Shown: piece after piece, positions 52,607 through 61,807 of the stretch
Layout of the letters: the number at the start of each line of letters is the position of its first letter
Position numbering within the stretch: the stretch's first letter is position 1
DNA from: Clostridia bacterium
GTDB taxonomy: Bacteria; Bacillota; Clostridia; Oscillospirales; CAG-272
Direction of reading: 5' to 3'
Assembly (NCBI GenBank): GCA_017504205.1
Contig: JAFVRO010000014.1
Span: 54,480-118,479, forward strand
DNA length: 64,000 bases
Made by a program: the position numbers and the translations under genes
The notes under the pieces: generated by a model
Seen by the model: only the letters and a program-made list of their open reading frames with translations
What the model was told of the DNA's origin: nothing
Databases searched by the model: none

Positions 52607-54061
52607 TCAGTACCCTATTGCTATGCCGAAGAACAGTACGGCTACGGTTAAAGCCAGCACTATTGCTTGCAGTTTCCAGGTCCATTTCACCCATTTACTG
52701 TACGGTACGTTTGCCATAGAAAGTCCGACTATGAGAATTGGGTTTGTGGGGAGGATCACGTCGGTAAATCCGTCCGCCATGCAATATGCGAGAATTACCA
52801 TTGACGGTGAAAGACCGATTGCAGTGGCTATGGGCATAACTATCGGCATTACAAGGAATATTTTCGCTGATGCCGAGGCTATGAAAATTTGGAGGATAAG
52901 TATGAGAAGATATATGAGTAAAACTGCGAAAAAGGGATTTTTGCCATCAAGCAGATCGATAACGTAATGCATGATCGTGTCAATAATACCGCTTTCGGTC
53001 ATTATGAGTTTGACGGATGAGGCAAGAGCGATCATAAGCACTGCCGGAAGCATAGATGCAGCCCCCTTGAGGATACAGGTTGCCACATCACGTCGTCTTG
53101 AGCAGACTATAAGTCCCGATACAGTTCCGAACACAAGAAAGCTAACGGCAAGGATTGGTACGGAAAGCGATGAAAGTGAGCGGATAGCGGTTATGAGGAT
53201 AAGCACGAGTGCCTGTACAGCAAAAAAGATCAGATAAACAGTGAACACTCTGTTTTCGTTTACCGCGACGCTTCCGGACGTGCTTTCAAGTTGCTTACGT
53301 TTTTCGTTATCGATATCATAGCTTGGAGAGAGTGACGGATCACGCTTAATTTTTCTGTAGTGTAAAAGAAGAAAAGCGCAGATAAGTCCATACGTCAGGA
53401 AGAAGAAGACTATACGCAATCCGATTCCGTCCGATATGCTTTGTCCGGAAAGATTGGATGCGATACCAACGGAAAACGGGTTAGTGGTTGCGGCAGAGAA
53501 GCCGAAGCAGGCGGCAAGCATACATGCGCCAAGTCCCATCATAGTATCCATTCCCATAGATAACATAAAGATGATAACTATAGGGAGTAGCGTAACGAGT
53601 TCCTCGAACATACCGAACAGGCTTCCGAACGCCATAAATATCAATACGGTTATGCAGATCACAAGGCGCGCCTTGTTACCGAGGCTTCTGAGAATGCGTT
53701 CTATGAAGATACGCACACCTCCGGTCTTTTCGAGAAGATTGAACACACCGCTCATAATGAGAAGAAACAGGCTTATGACTATTACATTAAGTGCATCTTC
53801 ACCTGCAAAAACGCGGATCGGCGCGGTTATAACTCGCCAGACAGCAATTCCTTGAATCTGTCCGGGAGTATAGCTATCAGCTATAATATTTCCGTCTGCG
53901 TCTCGTAAAAAGGAGCCTTGAGGGATAACGTACGAAAGAACAGTGCATGCAATTATGGCGATCAGAAGAACCAGAACAACGGTTACAAACGATCGCAGTG
54001 AAATATTTGCCAACGGCTTTGAGGTCGGATTTGCTTCCTTGGTGGAGGTTTGTTTGTTCAT
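52607..54061 (-). CDS. YfcC/DcuC-type anaerobic C4-dicarboxylate or basic-amino-acid carrier
   Basis: 484 residues with 12-13 hydrophobic helices. Landmarks: the N-terminal LLIAIIACTVLSYVIPQGSFLRD, FNLLEKTGGV, FGSLFGMFEELVTLLPIV, ACFGFSAATTNPFSVGIASNLSG, and near the C-terminus ADGFTDVILPTNPILIVGL. These are hallmarks of the YfcC / arginine-ornithine-antiporter-like group within the ion-transporter superfamily. The substrate cannot be read from the sequence. It is 22 bases after the acyltransferase gene on the same strand and followed by a strong terminator. Confidence 0.88.
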   Translation of the reverse strand: MNKQTSTKEANPTSKPLANISLRSFVTVVLVLLIAIIACTVLSYVIPQGSFLRDADGNIIADSYTPGQIQGIAVWRVITAPIRVFAGEDALNVIVISLFLLIMSGVFNLLEKTGGVRIFIERILRSLGNKARLVICITVLIFMAFGSLFGMFEELVTLLPIVIIFMLSMGMDTMMGLGACMLAACFGFSAATTNPFSVGIASNLSGQSISDGIGLRIVFFFLTYGLICAFLLLHYRKIKRDPSLSPSYDIDNEKRKQLESTSGSVAVNENRVFTVYLIFFAVQALVLILITAIRSLSSLSVPILAVSFLVFGTVSGLIVCSRRRDVATCILKGAASMLPAVLMIALASSVKLIMTESGIIDTIMHYVIDLLDGKNPFFAVLLIYLLILILQIFIASASAKIFLVMPIVMPIATAIGLSPSMVILAYCMADGFTDVILPTNPILIVGLSMANVPYSKWVKWTWKLQAIVLALTVAVLFFGIAIGY

Positions 54062-54083
54062 TTATACTTCTCCGTTTTTAAAA

Positions 54084-56018
54084 TTATTGCTTATTTGAAG
54101 CTTCAGCGAGCAGAACTGATGCCATATACCATTCCACAGCGCTACGTTTATTCTCGGGAACAAAATAGTATATTTCGTTTCCGACATATGTCTCGAAATT
54201 CTCACCCGCCCCGAAGAGTATTCTGTATGCGGACGCAAGGGGGAATTTAAGCTCTACTTCTTTACCGTCTTGTGTTCCGACGTATTTCAGTTCGGTTTTA
54301 TTGAGATAACAGGTGCCGTTTCCGGTATGTCTTGTCATAGTTTTTGCGTCTGTGGAGCTTTGGCGAAGCTCGACTGTGGCGCTCAGGATGTAGCCGTCTG
54401 CATTTTCGGCTTCGACTATCTCGCGGAGTAGCTCTGACATTTGCCAATCGTACCATTCGGCAAGATTTGCAAAGGGGGATGAGCCTACAAAATTATATCT
54501 TTCGTCCATAGTGGCGATCTTACCGCAGTTTTCACAGAACACTTCCCTGCCCTTTGTGCGGAGTATATGCTTCTGACCGCAGACGGGACACTTTGAGAGT
54601 ATATTTTCGAGCCCTTCTGCGATACGCGATGAACGGTATTTTACTTTCGGGTGAGACTTAAGCCACTCGAATTCATCGTAGCGGAGTCTTTCCTCGGTGC
54701 GTCTTCTTATTTCCTCAACATCAAGAGCAGCAAGTTCTTCCTTTGTAAACAGAATATCAAGTTCCGCCTCTACTAACGCACCGCGCCTCATTCCCTTACC
54801 CCATTTGGGATCGGCAAGGTAATCACCGTGTATCTTTACGGTATATATCGGCACGCCCGCACGTTTAAGGAAAAGATAGGTTCCCGGTTGTATATCCTCG
54901 AACCTGCCTGTGGTTGAAAGACGCGCCTCGGGCATCATGGCAAGCACGCGTCCTTTTTTAAGTACAGTGAGACAATTTTTGGCGCTTTCAAGGTCTTGGG
55001 CAAACATGCTTTTTGGGAAGCATCCCACGGCTTTTAGAAGTTTACCAAGCCATTTTTTATAGAAATAAAGTCTTGCCACGATAAAGTGGGGAGATTTTTT
55101 GCGGATCAATGCGCCCGCGTAAACAAAATCAACAAAAGAACCGTGATTACAGAGAACGATAGACGGCTCAGGCAGTTCTCCGTCAAGCTTGTTGGTATAC
55201 TTAATTCTTATTCCGCACAAGAAGAACCAGATACGGACAAAGAAGTACAGAAAATCAAGTCTTTTACTGCCGTAGGGCTTAACGGTAGTTGCGGATGAAT
55301 ATGCCGGTGCATCAAGCAATAAGTTTATTCTCTGAATGATTTGTTTTTTTAACACTAATGCAAGAATCACAAGCAGTACCGTTACCGCAAACACTGCTAC
55401 CGTTATCGCAAGGCTGCTTGACATAACTATATCGCCGAGAGTAATCACAAGAAGTGCGGAGGGTAATGCCCCAAGTGTTGTTACAAAGATATATCTGCGA
55501 TATTTCATACCTACGCTTGCGGCCAAAAAGCATATCGCCCCGTAAGGTATTGCCGGGACAAGGTAAAGTGCAATAATAACTGCCATAACACTTTTATTTC
55601 TTGCTGCCTTATTGAGATCGAAATGTAGATTTTTGGAAAAGTAATCGCGTATTCCGTCACCATAGAATTTATACAGAACAAAAATTATTGTATTGCCGAG
55701 CAGAAGTGCGACGGTATAGCACAGGACTGCAACGGGTACGCCGAAAGCAACGCCTGCCAGCACCTGAACGGGCTCTGCAGGCAAAAACGTCAGGACTATC
55801 TGCACCACTGACAAAATCACGGCGGATATGTATCCTTTAATACCGAGATCCGAGAGGATTCCCTGCAGTTCCTCACGGGTATTCCCTTCAACGAAAAGCG
55901 CTTTCAGCAGCTTAGTATTATCGCCTGAAAACATAAAAGCGCACAGTACAAGAACGAGGACAACGAGACCTGCTCCAAAGAGCAGTTTATGTATGAATTT
56001 ATATCGTTTTTCAGTCAT
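54084..56018 (-). CDS. VTT (DedA-like) membrane domain fused to PlsC acyltransferase and zinc ribbon
   Basis: 644 residues from ATG at 56018 (GGAGA 8 bases upstream; an earlier Met lacks a ribosome site). Residues about 12-210 hold about six hydrophobic helices with the SNARE-associated/VTT pattern: a Gly-rich loop FLPAEPVQVLAGVAFGVPVAVLCY, NTIIFVLYKFYGDG, and VPAIPYGAICFLAAS. The acyltransferase follows: NHGSFVDF (HX4D), then FVARLYFYKKWLGK and the PEARLST block. The ribbon CPVC ... CENC comes next and a beta-rich C-terminal module. This third module resembles that of the acyltransferase at 13994. The VTT part suggests lipid scrambling or flipping coupled to acylation. Co-transcribed with the transporter gene downstream. 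Confidence 0.85.
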   Translation of the reverse strand: MTEKRYKFIHKLLFGAGLVVLVLVLCAFMFSGDNTKLLKALFVEGNTREELQGILSDLGIKGYISAVILSVVQIVLTFLPAEPVQVLAGVAFGVPVAVLCYTVALLLGNTIIFVLYKFYGDGIRDYFSKNLHFDLNKAARNKSVMAVIIALYLVPAIPYGAICFLAASVGMKYRRYIFVTTLGALPSALLVITLGDIVMSSSLAITVAVFAVTVLLVILALVLKKQIIQRINLLLDAPAYSSATTVKPYGSKRLDFLYFFVRIWFFLCGIRIKYTNKLDGELPEPSIVLCNHGSFVDFVYAGALIRKKSPHFIVARLYFYKKWLGKLLKAVGCFPKSMFAQDLESAKNCLTVLKKGRVLAMMPEARLSTTGRFEDIQPGTYLFLKRAGVPIYTVKIHGDYLADPKWGKGMRRGALVEAELDILFTKEELAALDVEEIRRRTEERLRYDEFEWLKSHPKVKYRSSRIAEGLENILSKCPVCGQKHILRTKGREVFCENCGKIATMDERYNFVGSSPFANLAEWYDWQMSELLREIVEAENADGYILSATVELRQSSTDAKTMTRHTGNGTCYLNKTELKYVGTQDGKEVELKFPLASAYRILFGAGENFETYVGNEIYYFVPENKRSAVEWYMASVLLAEASNKQ

Positions 56019-56156
56019 AATCACATTCTCCACATAGTTATAACACAATATTAACATAAAAACCGCGTCATATCAAGAGCATTATTTGTATTATTTGTGT
56101 ACACGGCTTGAATTTTGCGTTTTTTTGTCAATATTTTGCGAAAAAATGTTAAATAT

Positions 56157-56180
56157 GGGGCTGTCCTTATGAGGCAGCCC
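56157..56180. repeat. GGGGCTGTC hairpin downstream of the branching enzyme gene
   Basis: GGGGCTGTCCT-TAT-GAGGCAGCCC forms a hairpin just past the stop of the gene at 56187 and is related to those at 15317 and 28988. Confidence 0.6.
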
Positions 56181-56186
56181 ACGACA

Positions 56187-58172
56187 TCAAAGTTTTTTTA
56201 AGCAAAGTCCGCATCTTGACGGAAGATATATTGGCAGGCAGTATCTTCCGTTTTTTTGTTGTTCTGCGGTGTAAATATAATCAAGGGAAATGCGATCAAA
56301 GCCACCGAAAACGGAGTTATCGGATGAGAGGAGCGTTTGGTATTTTCCATTTTCAGGTACTGTGATCCAATAGCCTTCATAGGACTCGTTAGGGTTAAAA
56401 TTCACTGCGAACACAAGACCTGATCGCTCGTATACTATCACCTTTCGGTTGTCATCTATGGACAGGCAGTTGATTTCTGCATTAAGAAGAGCGTTTTCGG
56501 ATATCAATTTCGTCATGGCTTTATCAAATTCAAGCAGATATTGATATTTCAGAGTTTTATCATAAGCCAGGCGCCATTGTCTGCGACAATAGAAATAGCT
56601 CCATCCGTTTCCTTCCCGTGGGAAATCGATCCATTCGGGGTGTCCGAATTCGTTGCCCATAAAGCAGAGATAACCGTTACCGCCGAGTGTCATTGTCACC
56701 ATTCGTATAAGCTTATGAAGAGCCATTCCACGTTCTATGATCAGATCGTTTGATACAATGCTCATATCGGTATACATGCGGCTACCGCAGAGGCGGAACA
56801 TGATAGTCTGATCTCCGACAAGTGCCTGATCGTGGGATTCGGCGTAACCGATACACTTTTCTTCTGGTCTGCGTGTAGTCAGCTCGTGCCAGATATGCCA
56901 CATATTCCAATTTTCGTCAGAGGACTCTTTTATAAGCTTTATCCAGAGATCGGGCTGTCCCATTGCGAGTCTGTAATCAAAGCCTATACCGCCGTCCTTA
57001 ATGGGGAGGCACATTCCGGGCATACCTGACATATCCTCGGCAACTGTGATAGCATCGGGCTTTACCTGCCTGATCAGGTTATTAGCAAGTTGAAGGTAGG
57101 TAAGTGCGTCGAGATCCGTATTATCGGAAAAATATTTTCCGTAGTCGGTAAAGGAGACGCCAAGTCCGTGGTCTTTATAAATCATTGAGGTAACGCCGTC
57201 GAAGCGGAAGCCGTCAAAATGGTATTCGGTGAGCCAGAATTTGAGATTGGAAAGGAGGTAGTGGATAACCTCATTTTTTCCGTAATCAAACAGCTTGGTA
57301 TCCCAGGCGGGGTGATGGCCTCTTTTTCCTTCATGGAAAAACTGATAAGAGGTGCCATCAAACTCGTTGATTCCGTCGAGTGTATTCTTGACTGCATGAG
57401 AGTGGACGAGGTCGAGCAGTACGTTAAGCCCCATAGAATGCGCTTCGTCTATGAGTGCTTTAAGCTCATCGGGCGTACCGTAGCGCGATGAGGCGGCAAA
57501 AAACGATGAGACCTGGTATCCGAATGAGCCGTAGAACGGGTGCTCCATTATTGCCATAAGCTGTATTGTGTTATATCCGAGCGCTTTTATCCTTGGGAGC
57601 ATTTGCTCTCTGAATTCATTATAAGTCCCTATACGCTCATCTTCCAGACACATTCCAATATGGCATTCATATATAAGCAATCCATCCTTTTTAGGAGCGA
57701 AACCTTCATCGTGCCACTTGAATGCCGGGGTGTCGGTTATCTGTCCGCACCAAATGCCCGTGGAGCGATCCTGAACAGCATATCGTATATAAAGTGGGAT
57801 ACGTTCAAGGAGCTTACCGTCTTTTTTTACTATGGTTTTCACGAGGCAACCGTCATAAAGGGCGTTTTCTCCCGGAAGAAAGATCTCGTGAATTCCGTTA
57901 GCTTTAGGTGTAAGCTTCAGGGCAAACCAATCCCAACCGACCATGTCACCCGTGAGATAGACCTCATCGGCGGCAGGTGCCCATTCACGGTAGTACCAGC
58001 CGTCTTTGGTTTTATGAAAGCCGAAGTATTCGTGTCCGTTGGCAAAGTCACACAGAGCTGAACCTTCCGCAGTCAGCTCGGCAAGTTTATCCTCATAGTT
58101 TTTCATACGGGCATCAATGTGCTTTTCGTAACCTTTGAGATAGGGGTCATAATCAAAAATCTTATATGGCAT
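56187..58172 (-). CDS. glgB: 1,4-alpha-glucan branching enzyme-like protein (GH13, eukaryote-type)
   Basis: 661 residues. It creates alpha-1,6 branches in glycogen. The N-terminal carbohydrate-binding region has YYREWAPAADEVYLTGDMVGW. The GH13 barrel shows GLNVLLDLVHSH, DGFRFDGVTSM (nucleophile Asp), ITVAEDMSGMP (acid/base Glu) and YAESHDQALVGD (transition-state His-Asp). The close match in motif wording to eukaryotic GBE1 rather than to classical GlgB is notable. No other glg gene is nearby. ATG follows AAGGAG. Start and length fit the family. Confidence 0.88.
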   Translation of the reverse strand: MPYKIFDYDPYLKGYEKHIDARMKNYEDKLAELTAEGSALCDFANGHEYFGFHKTKDGWYYREWAPAADEVYLTGDMVGWDWFALKLTPKANGIHEIFLPGENALYDGCLVKTIVKKDGKLLERIPLYIRYAVQDRSTGIWCGQITDTPAFKWHDEGFAPKKDGLLIYECHIGMCLEDERIGTYNEFREQMLPRIKALGYNTIQLMAIMEHPFYGSFGYQVSSFFAASSRYGTPDELKALIDEAHSMGLNVLLDLVHSHAVKNTLDGINEFDGTSYQFFHEGKRGHHPAWDTKLFDYGKNEVIHYLLSNLKFWLTEYHFDGFRFDGVTSMIYKDHGLGVSFTDYGKYFSDNTDLDALTYLQLANNLIRQVKPDAITVAEDMSGMPGMCLPIKDGGIGFDYRLAMGQPDLWIKLIKESSDENWNMWHIWHELTTRRPEEKCIGYAESHDQALVGDQTIMFRLCGSRMYTDMSIVSNDLIIERGMALHKLIRMVTMTLGGNGYLCFMGNEFGHPEWIDFPREGNGWSYFYCRRQWRLAYDKTLKYQYLLEFDKAMTKLISENALLNAEINCLSIDDNRKVIVYERSGLVFAVNFNPNESYEGYWITVPENGKYQTLLSSDNSVFGGFDRISLDYIYTAEQQKNGRYCLPIYLPSRCGLCLKKL

Positions 58173-58291
58173 AATACGCTCCTTAAAATGCTTATATGCT
58201 TATTATACATCATTTTTAAAAGATATTTGTGTATAATATTCGTATTTTAAATATATATACGTTAAATTTTTTCGGGTCTTGCATATCAGGG

Positions 58292-58320
58292 TTGAAAAAT
58301 GTCCGTTTGCGTGATATAAT
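58292..58320 (+). promoter_or_regulatory. Promoter of the TetM-like/Rae1-like fusion gene
   Basis: TTGAAA (58292-58297) and TATAAT (58315-58320), 17-base spacer, 27 bases upstream of the start codon. No attenuator-like leader is visible. Confidence 0.7.
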
Positions 58321-58347
58321 ATATTCATCACAAAATCGGGAGGGCGT

Positions 58348-60924
58348 ATGAAAAAGCGTATAACTATCGGAATACTTGCACACGTTGACGCAGGAAAGAC
58401 AACGCTTTCCGAGGCTTTGCTTTATCTTTCGGGCAAGTTGCGTTCACTTGGGCGTGTAGATCACAGAAACACCTTTCTTGATTCCAATACGATCGAACGT
58501 GAAAGAGGGATTACTGTATTTTCAAAAATGGCACGGTTCTCGGGCAATAATTGTGATTTTATTCTTCTCGACACTCCCGGACATGCAGATCTTTCCGCCG
58601 AAACGGAGCGAGTACTGTCCTTGCTTGACTATGCAGTATTAGTAATAAGCGCCCCCGACGGCATACAGAATCACACGAGAACTCTTTGGCAGCTTCTGGA
58701 GCATTATTCGGTGCCTACGTTTATTTTTTTCAATAAAACTGACATTTGCTTCAGACTGAAGAGTGAACTTGAAGACGAAGCTATCCGTGCGTTTGGATCG
58801 GGATGCGTTGCGTTTTTTGAGGGTCAGACTAAAGCGGAGCTTGATGAGAGGCTGGCACTTGTTTGTGAGGATTTTCTTGAGGATTATTTAGCGGGAGATA
58901 CCATTGAAGATAACGATATTGCCAAAAAGATCAGCGAACGTGAGCTCTTCCCTTGTCTTTTCGGCTCGGCTCTTAAGACGGACGGCGTTGAGTATCTGAT
59001 AAGATTGATAGAGCGTTATTCACTAATGCCATCATACAGTTCTGATGAATTTGGAGCAAAGGTATATAAAATATCTTACACTGCAGGCACAAGACTGACT
59101 TATATCAAGGTCACATCAGGAAAGCTCCGCGCCCGTCAGGAGTTGAAATATATATCTGCAGACGGTTTGGTAACCAACGAAAAAGTCAATCAGATAAGGT
59201 TATATTCCGGAGAGAAATACGAGCAGGTCGATGAGGTATTTGCAGGTGAGATATGCGCGCTCACCGGACTGACAGATACATATGTCGGTCAGGGACTTGG
59301 CGTTGAGAATGACGCAGTGGCGCCAATACTTGAGCCTGTGCTTTCATATCGGATCAGGTTACCTGAGGGATGTGATCCTGTGGTATATTTCGCCAAGTTC
59401 AAAGAGATTGAAGAGGAAGAGCCTTCCTTGCATTTATATTGGAACACCGAGCTTACGCAGATAGAGGCGCGGTTTATGGGAGATATTCAGACCGAACTGA
59501 TACAAAGGACTATACTGAACAAATTTGGTATAGAGTGTCAATTTGATGCCGGACATATATTGTACAAGGAAAAGGCGGCTTCAGTTGCCATAGGTGTCGG
59601 ACATTTTGAGCCGCTTCGGCATTATGCGGAGGTTCAGTTACTGATCGAGCCGCAGCCCACCGGAACCGGGCTGATATTTGATACAAGGCTTCCCGATAAC
59701 AGTCTTGATACAAATTGGCAAAGGTTAATACTGTCGCATTTATACGAAAAGTCGCACCGCGGTACGCTTACGGGAGCGCAGCTCACTGATACCAAAATTA
59801 CGTTGGTTGCAGGCAGAGCGCATTTGAAGCATACCGAGGGTGGAGATTTCCGAGAGGCAACGCTTCGCGCGGTACGGCACGGACTTATGAAGGCGGGGTG
59901 CGTTTTACTCGAACCGTTTTTTAAATTCAGGCTGGAAATACCCACACCCTGTGTAGGGCGTGCTATGTCGGATCTTCAAATGAGGAGTGCCGAATTTGAG
60001 ATTGAATCTGCGAATGACAGTATAACAGTAATATGTGGACGTGCGCCTGCGGTACAACTTCACGGGTATTCGCGTGAGGTTATCTCTTATACGCGCGGAG
60101 AAGGAAGGATCAGTTGTATTTCAGATGGATATGCGCCATGTCACAATGCGGACGAGGTGATTGCAGATGCAGGATATGATCCCGAGGCTGATATTGAGAA
60201 CACGCCGCATTCTGTATTTTGCTCACACGGCGCGGGCGTTATCGTTCCGTGGCAGGAGGTAGATGCGCACAAGCACATTGATTTCAAGCTAACAACTGAT
60301 GACACGGCGGAGCGAATTATACCGAGGGCGTCATCTCTTGCAAGAAAATACAGTATAAACGATGATGAGCTTGAGCGCATAATGTTGAGAACATTTGGAC
60401 CTATCAAGCGGCGTCAATACAGTGAGCCAAAGGTAATCACCGCGAAAAAGGAAAAGCGGAAGAAGCTTCAGCCAAAGCCTGACCGACGTTTACTTATAGT
60501 GGACGGATACAACGTGATTTATTCCTGGAAGGTATTGAAGGAGCTTGCAGATTTCAGTTTGGACAAGGCGCGGGACACCTTGACGGATGTTTTGGAAAAT
60601 TTTGCGGCGTTCACCAAAGACGAAATCGTACTTGTATTTGACGCGTACAAAGTTGCGGACGGTGCGGGATCGGAGGAGACTCATGGTGCCTGCCGAGTGG
60701 TATACACGAAGCAGGATCAGACTGCGGACGCATACATTGAACGGTTAATGCGAGAGCTGGGGCCGGATTACAGTGTCCACGTTGTAACGGGCGACAGACT
60801 TGTACAGTTTTCGGCGGTTACATCGGGAATTTTGAGGATGACGGCTGCAGAGCTCGAGGAGCAGATCATTGCCGTCAACAATGAAATATCGCAGATAATG
60901 CGTAAATATTCGCTTGAACGATAA
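58348..60924 (+). CDS. TetM-like ribosome-binding GTPase fused to a YacP/Rae1-type NYN endoribonuclease
   Basis: 858 residues, ATG with GGGAGGG upstream. Residues 1-645 follow the TetM/TetO order: G1 AHVDAGKTTLSEALL, G2 ERERGITVFSK, G3 LLDTPGHADLS, G4 FFNKTDI, then the domain II-V blocks (LHLYWNTELTQIEARFMGDIQTELIQ, AGHILYKEKA). Residues about 710-858 form a second, separate domain: RRLLIVDGYNVIYSW, DEIVLVFDAYK, DQTADAYIERLM, VVTGDRLVQFSAVTSGILRMTAAEL. These are the NYN/PIN-like motifs of YacP, whose B. subtilis member Rae1 cuts mRNA in the ribosomal A site. The fusion suggests a GTPase that delivers the nuclease to ribosomes. It is unlikely to be primarily a tetracycline resistance protein. 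Confidence 0.88.
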   Translation: MKKRITIGILAHVDAGKTTLSEALLYLSGKLRSLGRVDHRNTFLDSNTIERERGITVFSKMARFSGNNCDFILLDTPGHADLSAETERVLSLLDYAVLVISAPDGIQNHTRTLWQLLEHYSVPTFIFFNKTDICFRLKSELEDEAIRAFGSGCVAFFEGQTKAELDERLALVCEDFLEDYLAGDTIEDNDIAKKISERELFPCLFGSALKTDGVEYLIRLIERYSLMPSYSSDEFGAKVYKISYTAGTRLTYIKVTSGKLRARQELKYISADGLVTNEKVNQIRLYSGEKYEQVDEVFAGEICALTGLTDTYVGQGLGVENDAVAPILEPVLSYRIRLPEGCDPVVYFAKFKEIEEEEPSLHLYWNTELTQIEARFMGDIQTELIQRTILNKFGIECQFDAGHILYKEKAASVAIGVGHFEPLRHYAEVQLLIEPQPTGTGLIFDTRLPDNSLDTNWQRLILSHLYEKSHRGTLTGAQLTDTKITLVAGRAHLKHTEGGDFREATLRAVRHGLMKAGCVLLEPFFKFRLEIPTPCVGRAMSDLQMRSAEFEIESANDSITVICGRAPAVQLHGYSREVISYTRGEGRISCISDGYAPCHNADEVIADAGYDPEADIENTPHSVFCSHGAGVIVPWQEVDAHKHIDFKLTTDDTAERIIPRASSLARKYSINDDELERIMLRTFGPIKRRQYSEPKVITAKKEKRKKLQPKPDRRLLIVDGYNVIYSWKVLKELADFSLDKARDTLTDVLENFAAFTKDEIVLVFDAYKVADGAGSEETHGACRVVYTKQDQTADAYIERLMRELGPDYSVHVVTGDRLVQFSAVTSGILRMTAAELEEQIIAVNNEISQIMRKYSLER

Positions 60925-61058
60925 AAAGGACTGTCACTCGCTTAGCAATCGTATCTGTTTTTTCGGCAGACTACACGAAGGCCACAAGCCTTGCGTGCGT
61001 GATAAGCAAACGGTGGATTAATTATTACAACAGTAATATTCCGGAAAAGAGGTAAAAA

Positions 61059-61646
61059 ATGCAAAAGGATGCGTTATTGCTCGCTAATATTAAGCAAGAC
61101 TTGAAAATTATTATCAAAAATCAGATACATAATACTGCAGACAGGAGATTGTCATTTATTGTTCCATTCACACTTCTTGCTATACTTTCGGGTGTGTTCC
61201 TGAAGAATATTTGGATCGTGCTTTTATTTTTCTCGGTAGCGGCATACCATATTGTCCGTTACGTCATTGGATTCAGAAGCTATATTCTCCAAAAACGGGC
61301 TATTGTTGAAGCCATTGACCGTGCAGACATTTCCGTTTCAACGGAACAGTTCGATCACATAGCCGAGGAAGCAGTTTATGAGCCTCATACTTTCGGTATG
61401 AGAGGAAAGGTTGTCAAGACTGTAAAGTGCTATTATTTTGCCTCGGGGCGCAAATGGAGGCTTCCTGTAACAGATAAGCACTATGCCTGGAGCAAAAACT
61501 ATTATATCAGTTCTAAAGGACTTGAAAACATATCTATTCAAGGAGATGAATTTTATTATATTTCCTTGCAGGGGTATCCGGATATTGCCTACATATATCC
61601 TTGCAAAAATTTTGTTTTTAAAGAAAAGGCGACACAAAATAATTAA
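61059..61646 (+). CDS. Unassigned membrane protein with a C-terminal beta-rich domain
   Basis: 195 residues, ATG with AGAGG 6 bases upstream. Residues about 31-45 and 49-67 are hydrophobic (IVPFTLLAILSGVFL, IWIVLLFFSVAAYHIVRYV), giving two transmembrane helices. About 125 residues of mixed strands follow (VVKTVKCYYFASGRKWRLPV, FYYISLQGYPDIAYIYPC), most likely cytosolic. No family recognised. The 134 bases before it hold no recognisable promoter; a read-through from the fusion gene is possible. A terminator follows at 61672. Confidence 0.65.
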   Translation: MQKDALLLANIKQDLKIIIKNQIHNTADRRLSFIVPFTLLAILSGVFLKNIWIVLLFFSVAAYHIVRYVIGFRSYILQKRAIVEAIDRADISVSTEQFDHIAEEAVYEPHTFGMRGKVVKTVKCYYFASGRKWRLPVTDKHYAWSKNYYISSKGLENISIQGDEFYYISLQGYPDIAYIYPCKNFVFKEKATQNN

Positions 61647-61671
61647 ATTGCAAAACAAATTTTAAAAACAT

Positions 61672-61702
61672 AGCATTTGTCATAACAAAATGCTTTTCTT
61701 TT
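61672..61702 (+). terminator. Terminator of the small membrane protein gene
   Basis: AGCATTTGT (61672-61680) pairs with ACAAAATGCT with one bulge, followed by TTTCTTTT. Confidence 0.65.
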
Positions 61703-61707
61703 ATAGT

Positions 61708-61752
61708 AAAAACCCACTTGCCTATCGTGTATGATAAGCAAATGGGTTTTAT
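61708..61752. terminator. Bidirectional terminator between ftsH and the small membrane protein
   Basis: AAAACCCA-TTGC-TATC (from 61708) pairs with GATA-GCAA-TGGGTTTT (61733-61750) with two mismatches. T tracts lie on both strands, so it can serve ftsH on the minus strand. Confidence 0.75.
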
Positions 61753-61807
61753 TAAACCGTCTCAGCCGGACTGTTTGAAGTTTCAATTTAAGACTGACTT
61801 TGTAGTT

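Noticed and set aside
58348..60924. Tetracycline resistance gene (tetM/tetO)
   Set aside because: The GTPase half is TetM-like, but the NYN nuclease fusion, a chromosomal setting with no mobile genes, and no leader attenuator point to a housekeeping ribosome-linked role.
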